DNA of 64,000 nucleotides from Desulfomicrobium sp. UBA5193. Lineage in GTDB: Bacteria > Desulfobacterota > Desulfovibrionia > Desulfovibrionales > Desulfomicrobiaceae. Below, in pieces: positions 1 through 7,421 of this stretch (positions within the stretch are counted from its first letter, which is position 1; each line of letters begins with the position of its first letter). Below the pieces are notes generated by a model, which was given only the letters and a program-made list of their open reading frames with translations, was not told the DNA's origin and made no database searches. The position numbers and the translations under genes are program-made. The DNA is taken from NCBI GenBank assembly GCA_002412965.1, contig DHWB01000002.1, positions 138,242-202,241 of the forward strand, in the 5' to 3' direction.

Positions 1-556
1 TCCACAGGCTCTCCACGTCGCAGCTCAAGGGGGCCACATCCTCCTCGCCGAGCACGAAGCGCACAACCTGCGCCAGAGTCCGGCAGGCGAAGACAGGCAG
101 CCCCTGTACCACGGCGGCCTCCCGACCATTGGCTTCGGGCACGATCATGCCCCGGGCTCCGGCCTCGCGAGCGCGCAGCGCCAGGGGCAGGACGCCGGGC
201 ACGGGTTTAAGCTCCCCGGAAAGGGAAAGCTCCCCGGCCAGATACAGACCGGAGAGCTTTTCTTGCGGAATGACCTCAGCCCCGGCCAAAAGACCCAGGG
301 CCAGAGGCAGGTCGTAGCCCGAGCCTTCCTTGCGGATATCGGCCGGGGCTATGTTCACGGTGATGCGGCTCGGCGGCAGCTTGAAGCCGGTGTTCTTGAG
401 GGCCGAAAAGACCCGTTCCTTGGCTTCGCGGACCGCACCTTCGGCCAGACCGACCATGATGAAGGCCGGCATGCCTGATCGCGCCAGGTCCACCTCAAGT
501 TCAATGGTGAATCCGTCGATTCCCAAGAGCGCAGCGGTGGAGACCTTGGCGATCAT
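1..556 (-). CDS. comM: YifB/ComM-family Mg-chelatase-like AAA ATPase, N-terminal part
   Basis: The reading frame starts at an ATG (554-556 on the complement) and runs off the left edge, so only about 185 residues are visible. The N-terminus reads MIAKVSTAALLGIDGF and continues with a match to the first ComM/YifB domain, including NIAPADIRKEGSGYDLPLAL and a later DGRE-like VPEANGREAAVVQG segment. This domain resembles the Lon-protease fold and precedes the AAA and Mg-chelatase domains, which lie outside the window. Family members promote branch migration during natural transformation in some bacteria, but in most species the role is unknown. The start lies two bases after the lepB stop, so the two are very likely cotranscribed. 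Family assignment is strong; whether the gene is intact cannot be judged here. Confidence 0.85.
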   Translation of the reverse strand, partial: MIAKVSTAALLGIDGFTIELEVDLARSGMPAFIMVGLAEGAVREAKERVFSALKNTGFKLPPSRITVNIAPADIRKEGSGYDLPLALGLLAGAEVIPQEKLSGLYLAGELSLSGELKPVPGVLPLALRAREAGARGMIVPEANGREAAVVQGLPVFACRTLAQVVRFVLGEEDVAPLSCDVESLW

Positions 557-558
557 GG

Positions 559-1161
559 CTATTCGACCAGCTGTCCGATCCGTTCCCAGCGTATGTTGGT
601 CAGACTTTCCCAGGACCAGTAAAGGACCAGGGCCTTGCCTTCGATGGTATTGCGCTCGACAAAACCCCAGAAGCGGGAGTCATACGATTCGTCGCGGTTG
701 TCTCCCATGACGAAATACTTGTTCTCGGGGACCATGGCCGGTCCGAAATTGTCCCGCCGGGGCACGGAGGAGGAGGAATCGACATGCTGGATGTAGGATT
801 CCGAGAGCTGCACGCCGTTGCGGAAGACCTGCTTGTCCTTGATCTCGATGACGTCGCCGGGGAGGCCGATGACGCGCTTGATGAAATCCTTGGACGGATC
901 TTCCGGGAATTCGAACACGATGATATCGCCATGCGCGGGACCGTCACGCTCGATGATCATGGTGTTGGTGAAGGGGATCTTCACGCCATAGGCGAACTTG
1001 GTGACCAGCAGATGGTCGCCGATCTGCAGTGTCTGGAGCATCGACCCGGAAGGGATCTTGAACGCCTGGACCACGAACGAACGAATGAAAAACGCCAGGA
1101 TGAGCGCCACGATGAGGGCTTCAGCGTATTCTTTGAGCATTGTCTGCCAACGAGGATTCAT
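559..1161 (-). CDS. lepB: Signal peptidase I
   Basis: A 200-residue type I signal peptidase, the membrane serine protease that removes signal peptides from exported proteins. One N-terminal membrane segment spans about residues 14-34, after which the catalytic domain would face the periplasm. The catalytic serine sits in IPSGSM (Ser40) and the general-base lysine in DFIKRVIGLPGD (Lys95). The C-terminal signature MGDNRDESYDSR (box E) is intact. The length fits the short bacterial form with a single transmembrane segment. It lies 62 bases after lepA and two bases before comM on the same strand, so lepA-lepB-comM looks like one transcript; lepA-lepB is a very common pairing. Every key residue is present, so an active enzyme is expected. 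Confidence 0.96.
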   Translation of the reverse strand: MNPRWQTMLKEYAEALIVALILAFFIRSFVVQAFKIPSGSMLQTLQIGDHLLVTKFAYGVKIPFTNTMIIERDGPAHGDIIVFEFPEDPSKDFIKRVIGLPGDVIEIKDKQVFRNGVQLSESYIQHVDSSSSVPRRDNFGPAMVPENKYFVMGDNRDESYDSRFWGFVERNTIEGKALVLYWSWESLTNIRWERIGQLVE

Positions 1162-1223
1162 GTCTACCTGCCTGGTAGTTGAGCCGCTTTACGCGGTTGT
1201 TTTCGGGACGACCCGGGAAGGGT

Positions 1224-3026
1224 CTATTCGTCTGATTGCAAGGCGGCCAGGAACGCTTCCTGCGGAATCTCCACACTGCCCATGCGTTTCATGCGCTTCT
1301 TGCCTTCTTTCTGTTTTTCCAAGAGCTTGCGTTTTCTGGTGATGTCACCGCCATAACATTTGGCCGTGACGTTCTTGCGCATGGGCGAGACCCGCTCACG
1401 CGCTATGATCTTGCTGCCGATGGCCGCCTGGATGATGATCTCGAACATCTGACGGTGGATGACCTTTTTAAGTTTCAAGGCCAGCGCCCGGCCCCTGTAC
1501 GCCGCGTTGGAGCGGTGCACGATGACGGCCATGGCGTCTACGGGCTCGCTGTTGATGAGCACGTCGAGCTTGACCAGATCGGCCGGACGGTAGTCGATGA
1601 CTTCGTAATCAAGGGACGCGAAGCCCTTGGTCACGGATTTGAGGCGGTCAAAGAAGTCATAAACTATTTCCGAGAAGGGCAGCTCATAGGAGATGACCAC
1701 GCGGGTCGACGTCATGTAGCGCATGTCCTTCTGGATGCCGCGCTTTTCCTCGCACAGGCCCAGCACGTTGCCAACATAGTCGTTGGGCACGTGGATCTCC
1801 ATGCGCACGAAGGGCTCTGCGATGGACTGGATTTTTTCCTGTGGAGGCAGGTTGCTTGGATTGTCGATGTCAAAGGTCACTCCGTCAATCCGTGTCACCC
1901 GGTAGATGACGGAGGGCGCAGTGGCGATGAGCTTGGCCTGGAACTCGCGCTCGAGGCGCTCCTGGATGACTTCCATGTGCAGAAGCCCCAGAAACCCGCA
2001 GCGGAAGCCGAAGCCCAAGGCCTGGGAGGTTTCGGGCTCGTAGTGCAGGGCCGCGTCGTTGAGCTGCAGCTTTTCCAGGGCGTACTTCAGGGTGTCGTAC
2101 TCGGCCGGTTCAACGGGATAGAGCCCGCAGAAAACCATGGGCTTGATGGTCTTGAACCCGGGGAAGGGGGAATCCGTGGGATTTTCGGGGTCGGTGATAG
2201 TGTCGCCGACCTGAGCGTCCTTCAAGTCCTTTATGGCTCCGCACAAAAAACCCACCTCGCCGGCGGCCAATTCACGTATCTCCATGGGCTCGGGTGAGAA
2301 CACGCCAATCTTGGTCACCTCGAATCTCTTCTCCGACGCCCACATCTGAACGCGCTGGCCGGTCTTGATCCGACCCTCCAGCACCCTGAAGAGCACGACC
2401 ACGCCCTGATACGAGTCGTACCAGGAATCAAAGATGAGGGCCTTCAACGGTGCGTCGGTGTCGCCCTTGGGAGCGGGCACACGTTCGACCAAGCGTTCGA
2501 GCAGCTCGTCCACGCCGAGGCCGGATTTGGCCGAAACCTTGATGATATCCGTGCAATCCAGGCCGATGACTTCCTCGATTTCCTCCGCCACCCGGTCGGG
2601 CTCGGCGCTCGGAAGGTCGATCTTGTTCAGGACCGGCAGCACTTCCAGATCATTGTCCAGCGCCATGTAGACGTTGGCCAGGGTTTGAGCTTCCACGCCC
2701 TGTGTGGCGTCAACCACCAGGATCGCGCCATCGCACGCAGCCAGGCTGCGGGACACCTCATAGGAGAAGTCCACGTGACCCGGGGTGTCGATGAGATTCA
2801 GGATATATTTGCGTCCATCCTTGGCTTTGTACGGAATGCGTACGCTCTGGGCCTTGATGGTGATCCCGCGCTCCTGCTCCAGCTCCATGCGGTCCAGATA
2901 CTGGTCCTTTTTCTGCCGGTCGGAAATAAGACCGGTCTTTTCCATGATCCGGTCCGCAAGGGTGGACTTGCCATGATCAATATGAGCAATGATGCTGAAA
3001 TTTCTGATGTGTTCTTGTGTGGCCAT
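1224..3026 (-). CDS. lepA: Elongation factor 4 (back-translocating GTPase LepA)
   Basis: A 600-residue ribosome-associated GTPase of the EF4/LepA family. The start at 3026 (MATQEHIRNFSIIAHIDHGK) is chosen because LepA proteins begin right at the G domain; the open frame continues upstream but without similarity. The G1 motif is AHIDHGKST (residues 14-22), and G3 (DTPGHVDF) and G4 (NKID) are visible. Domain II, the EF-G-like domains and the LepA-specific C-terminal domain ending in KRMGSVEIPQEAFL follow in the usual order. A good sigma-70-type promoter lies about 55-80 bases upstream. It is the first gene of the lepA-lepB-comM unit. The protein is thought to aid ribosome biogenesis or stalled elongation; it is generally non-essential. 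Confidence 0.97.
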   Translation of the reverse strand: MATQEHIRNFSIIAHIDHGKSTLADRIMEKTGLISDRQKKDQYLDRMELEQERGITIKAQSVRIPYKAKDGRKYILNLIDTPGHVDFSYEVSRSLAACDGAILVVDATQGVEAQTLANVYMALDNDLEVLPVLNKIDLPSAEPDRVAEEIEEVIGLDCTDIIKVSAKSGLGVDELLERLVERVPAPKGDTDAPLKALIFDSWYDSYQGVVVLFRVLEGRIKTGQRVQMWASEKRFEVTKIGVFSPEPMEIRELAAGEVGFLCGAIKDLKDAQVGDTITDPENPTDSPFPGFKTIKPMVFCGLYPVEPAEYDTLKYALEKLQLNDAALHYEPETSQALGFGFRCGFLGLLHMEVIQERLEREFQAKLIATAPSVIYRVTRIDGVTFDIDNPSNLPPQEKIQSIAEPFVRMEIHVPNDYVGNVLGLCEEKRGIQKDMRYMTSTRVVISYELPFSEIVYDFFDRLKSVTKGFASLDYEVIDYRPADLVKLDVLINSEPVDAMAVIVHRSNAAYRGRALALKLKKVIHRQMFEIIIQAAIGSKIIARERVSPMRKNVTAKCYGGDITRKRKLLEKQKEGKKRMKRMGSVEIPQEAFLAALQSDE

Positions 3027-3078
3027 ACTTCCCGTGCTGGGAGGCAATGCTCCCGCTTTTTTACGTATAAAACATTTT

Positions 3079-3107
3079 TTTATATTTGATTTCTTCGGCG
3101 ATGTCCA
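3079..3107 (-). promoter_or_regulatory. Probable sigma-70 promoter of lepA-lepB-comM
   Basis: On the minus strand TGGACA (3102-3107) and TATAAA (3079-3084) are separated by exactly 17 bases, each matching five of six consensus positions. The lepA ATG is about 50 bases downstream, and the leader contains a small GGGAG/CTCCC hairpin just before the start. Confidence 0.6.
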
Positions 3108-3232
3108 ATTGACGCGGGGTGGGAGAAAAAACGCGATTCTTCCACAAATAGAGTCCCTTCCTGACATCGACCACAATGAGCCCGCAAAAGGGGAAAACTC
3201 GAAGATGACTACATCCGTGACATGAACGGACC

Positions 3233-3275
3233 TTGAGGTCTTTGGAAATCAAGGATATAGGGCTTTTTACCCTAT
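3233..3275 (+). promoter_or_regulatory. Possible promoter with overlapping inverted repeat ahead of the LytTR gene
   Basis: TTGAGG (3233-3238) and TATAGG (3256-3261) are spaced by 17 bases. The -10 element overlaps a perfect inverted repeat, ATAGGG-(7 nt)-CCCTAT, at 3257-3275. The palindrome could be an operator or a short RNA hairpin; nothing shows which protein would bind. Confidence 0.35.
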
Positions 3276-3297
3276 TACCCGCGACCAGGCTGGCGCC

Positions 3298-4155
3298 ATG
3301 TCCAAACTCAAAGCGTTGCTTCTTCACCCGGATCCCAAAGTTCGGTCCCAATTGCGAGACATGCTCTCTCCTGTCAAGGAGATTGCGGTGCTCGGAGAAG
3401 CGGTATCCTCGTTTGAGGCCCTGGAAATGCTGTCCTTCATTCCCTATGATGTCTTCTTCATGGGCACGGAGTTGCCGCACGGGGTCAGCGGCATGGAACT
3501 GGCCGCACACCTGGCCCAGGGCGACGACCCGCCGGCGCTGATTTTTCTGGCCACGGAAGAGGATCACGCCTTCACCGCCTTTGAACTGGGTGCCGCCGAC
3601 TATCTGCTCTGGCCCGTGAACGAAAACCGCTTCGCCCGCTCCATCGAACGCCTGCGCCCCCTGCTGCCCCGTAAAAAGGCCGCGCCGCCAACCCAGCCCC
3701 TGCATAGCCGACAGCACGTAAATGAAGAAACCCTGCACCTGCCCATGGGCGAGGACGAGGAAGAACATTTCGTCAACGCCCTGCGTCAGGCCTGGGACAT
3801 GAACCGCGAACGGTCGCCGGAAATCGAGAAGCTTCCGGTCAATCAGGAAGGCCGGCACATCCTCATCCCCTACACCCAGATCGTGTACGTGGAGGCCTAC
3901 GAGGACTACAGCTTCGTGCACACGGCCCAGGACCGCTTTCTGACTTCGTATCGTTTGAAAAACCTGGAATCCAGGCTCAGACCGCACAGGTTCTGCCGGG
4001 TGCACCGCAAGTATCTGGTCAACCTGGATATGGTCACCGAGATCGCGTCCATGCCCGGCGGGAACTTCATGCTGCGCACGGCGGGACGTAAAAAAATCGA
4101 ACTTCCGGTCAGCCGCCGCCGCATCGGCGAGTTGAAGAAAATTTTGCAGCTCTAA
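3298..4155 (+). CDS. LytTR-family regulator with a degenerate receiver domain
   Basis: A 285-residue protein with a CheY-like fold (about 1-120), a linker (about 125-175) and a C-terminal LytTR DNA-binding domain (about 180-285), recognisable from IVYVEAYEDYSFVHT and CRVHRKYLVNL. The receiver is unusual. Where active receivers carry the phospho-accepting aspartate (FLD before an xxMP/ELP turn), this protein has FMGTELP, putting Gly56 in that place. The conserved lysine of the KP motif is Trp105 (DYLLWPV), and the acidic pair after strand 1 is reduced to HPDP. The protein is therefore unlikely to be switched by normal phosphorylation and may respond to a ligand or partner. No histidine kinase is adjacent. 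Downstream, on the same strand, lies acetyl-CoA synthetase, a possible but unproven target. Confidence 0.88.
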   Translation: MSKLKALLLHPDPKVRSQLRDMLSPVKEIAVLGEAVSSFEALEMLSFIPYDVFFMGTELPHGVSGMELAAHLAQGDDPPALIFLATEEDHAFTAFELGAADYLLWPVNENRFARSIERLRPLLPRKKAAPPTQPLHSRQHVNEETLHLPMGEDEEEHFVNALRQAWDMNRERSPEIEKLPVNQEGRHILIPYTQIVYVEAYEDYSFVHTAQDRFLTSYRLKNLESRLRPHRFCRVHRKYLVNLDMVTEIASMPGGNFMLRTAGRKKIELPVSRRRIGELKKILQL

Positions 4156-4278
4156 CGGCGCTTACCTGCCCAATATGGCCATTAGCCGAGAATGGGCTTT
4201 GCCCGAACGACAAAACGAGTACATCACATGGAACGACGCACTGGCATGAAGCGCGCCCTGCCGCGCAAGGAGAACGCC

Positions 4279-6192
4279 ATGAAAGAAACCGACATGGCTT
4301 ACAGCGAGGAACTCGTCTTCCGCCCCCTGCCCCAATTGGTCATCGAGGCCAATGTCAACCCGCAGGAATTCGCCACAGCCCAGGCTTCGGCCAGGGCCGA
4401 CAGCCTCGGGTATTGGGAGGACGCGGCCCAGGAACTGGACTGGTTCCGCAAATGGGACAAAGTTCTCGATGACTCCGACGCCCCCAGCTACCAATGGTTC
4501 AAGGGCGCCCAGTGCAACATCGTCTACAACGCCCTCGACCGGCACATCGCCACGGCCAACAAGAACAAGCTCGCGCTCATCTGGGAAGGCGAAGCCGGGG
4601 ACACCAAAAAGTTCACCTACTACGAACTGTACCGCGAGGTGAACAAGCTGGCCAATGCCATGCGCTCCCTCGGCATGGGCAAGGGCGACCGGGTGATTCT
4701 CTACATGCCCCTCATCCCCCAGACCATGATGACCATGCTGGCCTGCGCCAAGATCGGCGCCGTCCACTGCGCGGTCTTCGCCGGCTTTTCGGCCAAAGCA
4801 CTGCGCCAGCGCATCACCGAGGTCGAGGCCAAGCTGGTCATCACGGCCGACGGGTTCTACCGCAACGGACGCATCGTCAACCTGAAATCCACGGTGGACG
4901 AAGCGCTGGTCGGCGGCTGCGACTGCGTTGAGACAGTGGTCGTGGTCAACCGGGCCAAACTTGACGTGGAAATGAGCGAAGCCCGCGACATCTGGTACGA
5001 CGCCCTGGTCCGCCAGGAGCGCTCCGATGCGGCCACGGAAATCATGGACGCAGACGATCCGCTCTTCATCCTGCACACCTCCGGCACCACGGGCGAGCCC
5101 AAGGGCATTGTCCACGGCCACGCCGGATACATGGTCGGCCTGCACCGCTCACTCGACTGGGTCTTCGACATCAAGCCCACGGACATCTTCTGGTGCACCG
5201 GCGATATGGGCTGGATCACCGGGCACAGCTACGTGGTTTACGGCCCACTCATCGCCGGCACGACCACGGTCATGTACGAGGGGCATCCCCTCTACCCTCA
5301 GGCCGACCGCATGTGGGACATCGTGGCCCGCTACGGAGTGACCATCCTCTACACCGCCCCCACGGTCATCCGCATGCTCATGCGCTACGGCAACCAATAT
5401 CCTCGCATGCACGACCTCTCCACCCTGCGCCTTTTGGGCAGCGTCGGCGAGCCCATCGCCCCGGATACGTGGCTGTGGTTCTACAAACACATCGGCCATT
5501 CCCAGTGCCCCATCCTCGACACTTGGTGGCAGACCGAAACCGGCGGATGCATGATCAACCCCTTTCCGGTCTCCGTCCTGAAGCCCGGCTCCGTGCATAG
5601 GCCCATGCCCGGCATCGCGGTCGACATTGTCGATGACGAGGGGAGTCCCGTGGAGACCGGCGCCGCCGGAAACCTGATTGTGACCCAGCCTTGGCCGTCC
5701 ATGCTGCTGGGCATTTTCCGCAAGCCCGAGCTGTATGCGCAAACCTACTGGCCCATGGGACCAGGCAAATACTGGGCCGGCGACATCGCCACCCGCGACG
5801 AGGACGGACTGATCTGGATTCACGGCCGCTCCGACGACGTCATGAACATCGCCGGACACCGCATCGGCAACGTCGAGCTGGAAAACGCGTTCCTGGCGCA
5901 CAAGGCCGTGGCCGATGCGGCAGTGATCGGCATCCCGGACAAGATCAAGGGCGAGGTGGCCAAGGCCTTCATCGTGCTGCAACCGGAGTTCGCAACCCTT
6001 GAAGATCACAACGAGATCATCCGCATGCTCAAAACCCACCTGCGCAAGGAAGTGGGCCCCGTAGCCGTGATCCGGTCCGTCGAATTCGTGAACGCGCTGC
6101 CCCGAACCCGCAGCGGCAAAATCGCCCGCCGGGTGCTCAAGGCCCGTGAAGCCGGGGTCGAAATCGACCGGACCACCATCGCCGAAGACTGA
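4279..6192 (+). CDS. acs: Acetyl-CoA synthetase (AMP-forming)
   Basis: A 637-residue AMP-forming acetyl-CoA synthetase that converts acetate, ATP and CoA to acetyl-CoA. The start at 4279 is chosen because AAGGAG sits six bases before it; the frame is open further upstream but lacks a ribosome site. Adenylation motifs are clear: LHTSGTTGEPKGIVHGH (P-loop), TWWQTETGG, and the C-terminal PRTRSGKIARRV with the catalytic and acetylatable lysine near residue 614. The length and the N-terminal ACAS domain fit genuine Acs rather than a generic acyl-CoA ligase. It follows the LytTR regulator by 123 bases and precedes an FAD-dependent reductase by 50 bases. In sulfate reducers the enzyme serves assimilation of acetate as a carbon source. 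Confidence 0.96.
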   Translation: MKETDMAYSEELVFRPLPQLVIEANVNPQEFATAQASARADSLGYWEDAAQELDWFRKWDKVLDDSDAPSYQWFKGAQCNIVYNALDRHIATANKNKLALIWEGEAGDTKKFTYYELYREVNKLANAMRSLGMGKGDRVILYMPLIPQTMMTMLACAKIGAVHCAVFAGFSAKALRQRITEVEAKLVITADGFYRNGRIVNLKSTVDEALVGGCDCVETVVVVNRAKLDVEMSEARDIWYDALVRQERSDAATEIMDADDPLFILHTSGTTGEPKGIVHGHAGYMVGLHRSLDWVFDIKPTDIFWCTGDMGWITGHSYVVYGPLIAGTTTVMYEGHPLYPQADRMWDIVARYGVTILYTAPTVIRMLMRYGNQYPRMHDLSTLRLLGSVGEPIAPDTWLWFYKHIGHSQCPILDTWWQTETGGCMINPFPVSVLKPGSVHRPMPGIAVDIVDDEGSPVETGAAGNLIVTQPWPSMLLGIFRKPELYAQTYWPMGPGKYWAGDIATRDEDGLIWIHGRSDDVMNIAGHRIGNVELENAFLAHKAVADAAVIGIPDKIKGEVAKAFIVLQPEFATLEDHNEIIRMLKTHLRKEVGPVAVIRSVEFVNALPRTRSGKIARRVLKAREAGVEIDRTTIAED

Positions 6193-6242
6193 TTTCCCGG
6201 GCCACCGCCCCGGCGGACAGGGCCCGGCCTGGAGAACCTGAC

Positions 6243-7388
6243 GTGTATCATGCCGACGTGGTCATTGCCGGAGCCGGACCCGCCGGCAGCACCGCCGCTC
6301 TTATCCTGGCCCGCCAGGGATTCTCTGTCCTGTTGCTGGACAAGGCCAGCTTCCCCCGCAAAAAACTCTGCGGCGGCCTGCTGACCTGGAAAGCCATGCG
6401 CCTGCTCGAACACCTGCACGGATGCCCGGCCCAGACCCTGATCGAAGGCGGGATCGTGGACACGGTCACCGACGGATTCGCCCTCTATTATCGCGGCAGT
6501 CTCCTCTCCAGCGGCCGCTTCGCCTACCCCTTCCATCTGGTCAAACGCCCGGTATTCGACAACCATCTGCTGACACTGGCCCAAAAAGCCGGAGCGCGTA
6601 TTGTGCCGGACTGCGCGGTGCTGCGCTGTTCACCCGAAGGAACGGTCAGCACGAGCCGGGGCGATTTTCGCGGCCGCTACGTGATCGGCGCCGATGGGGT
6701 CAACTCCACGGTCCGCAAGTGCTTTCGGCTGCCCCGCGCCCGCTGGAACAACAATCTGGCCGCCGCCATTGAAATCACCGTGCCTCGTGACGCCATCCCA
6801 CGGATCACGAATCACCCCGAGCTGCATGCCGGAATCTTGGCCACGGGTTATGGCTGGGTCTTTCCCAATCAGGAAGGAATTGTGCTGGGGATTTGCGGTC
6901 TGAAACGAGATGCCCTCAACTTCAGGGACGCGTTCGCGGATTTTCTGCGCGTGCTTGGAGTGGAGGATCCGCAGACCTTCATCCGGGAGCATCCGCTGGC
7001 AGGCCACCCAATCCCCTATGGCAATGCCCTTCACGACCCGGTCCGGGGCAATGTTCTCCTGGGCGGCGATGCAGGCGGATACGCCGACCCGCTGCTCGGT
7101 GAAGGAATATTCTACGCCCTGCTCACGGGGTGGTACGCAGGAGAGGCTGTGGCCGAAGCCCTGCGTACCGGGACTCATCCCGCGCACGCCTACCGCAAGC
7201 GCATCCACAGCTTCATCCTGCCCGAAATGCGCGGGGCAAACCGCCTGCGCTGGCTTCTCTATGGATTGAACATCCTCAACCCGAAAAATCTGGGCCGCTA
7301 CTTTCGGCTGCGCGGAGACACCCTGGCGGAGATGGTTCATGGCATGAGATCGTATGATTGGGGCAGGAAAAAACAGTGGGATTTTTGA
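6243..7388 (+). CDS. FAD-dependent oxidoreductase, geranylgeranyl reductase family
   Basis: A 381-residue flavoprotein starting at GTG 6243, with GGAG eight bases upstream. The N-terminus carries the dinucleotide-binding fingerprint DVVIAGAGPAGSTAALILA, followed by FPRKKLCGG, typical of the geranylgeranyl reductase / digeranylglycerophospholipid reductase family. A second FAD contact, GGDAGGYADPLLGEGIFYAL, lies in the C-terminal half. Relatives saturate isoprenoid double bonds, but the family also includes enzymes acting on quinones and other lipids, and no neighbour fixes the substrate here. Transcription is probably shared with acs. The gene converges on the acyl-CoA synthetase gene with only 33 bases between stops and no obvious terminator. 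Family assignment is strong, substrate unknown. Confidence 0.85.
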   Translation: MYHADVVIAGAGPAGSTAALILARQGFSVLLLDKASFPRKKLCGGLLTWKAMRLLEHLHGCPAQTLIEGGIVDTVTDGFALYYRGSLLSSGRFAYPFHLVKRPVFDNHLLTLAQKAGARIVPDCAVLRCSPEGTVSTSRGDFRGRYVIGADGVNSTVRKCFRLPRARWNNNLAAAIEITVPRDAIPRITNHPELHAGILATGYGWVFPNQEGIVLGICGLKRDALNFRDAFADFLRVLGVEDPQTFIREHPLAGHPIPYGNALHDPVRGNVLLGGDAGGYADPLLGEGIFYALLTGWYAGEAVAEALRTGTHPAHAYRKRIHSFILPEMRGANRLRWLLYGLNILNPKNLGRYFRLRGDTLAEMVHGMRSYDWGRKKQWDF

Positions 7389-7421
7389 TTCCGCGCCGCT
7401 GCCCCCAACTCCAAGACAGAA

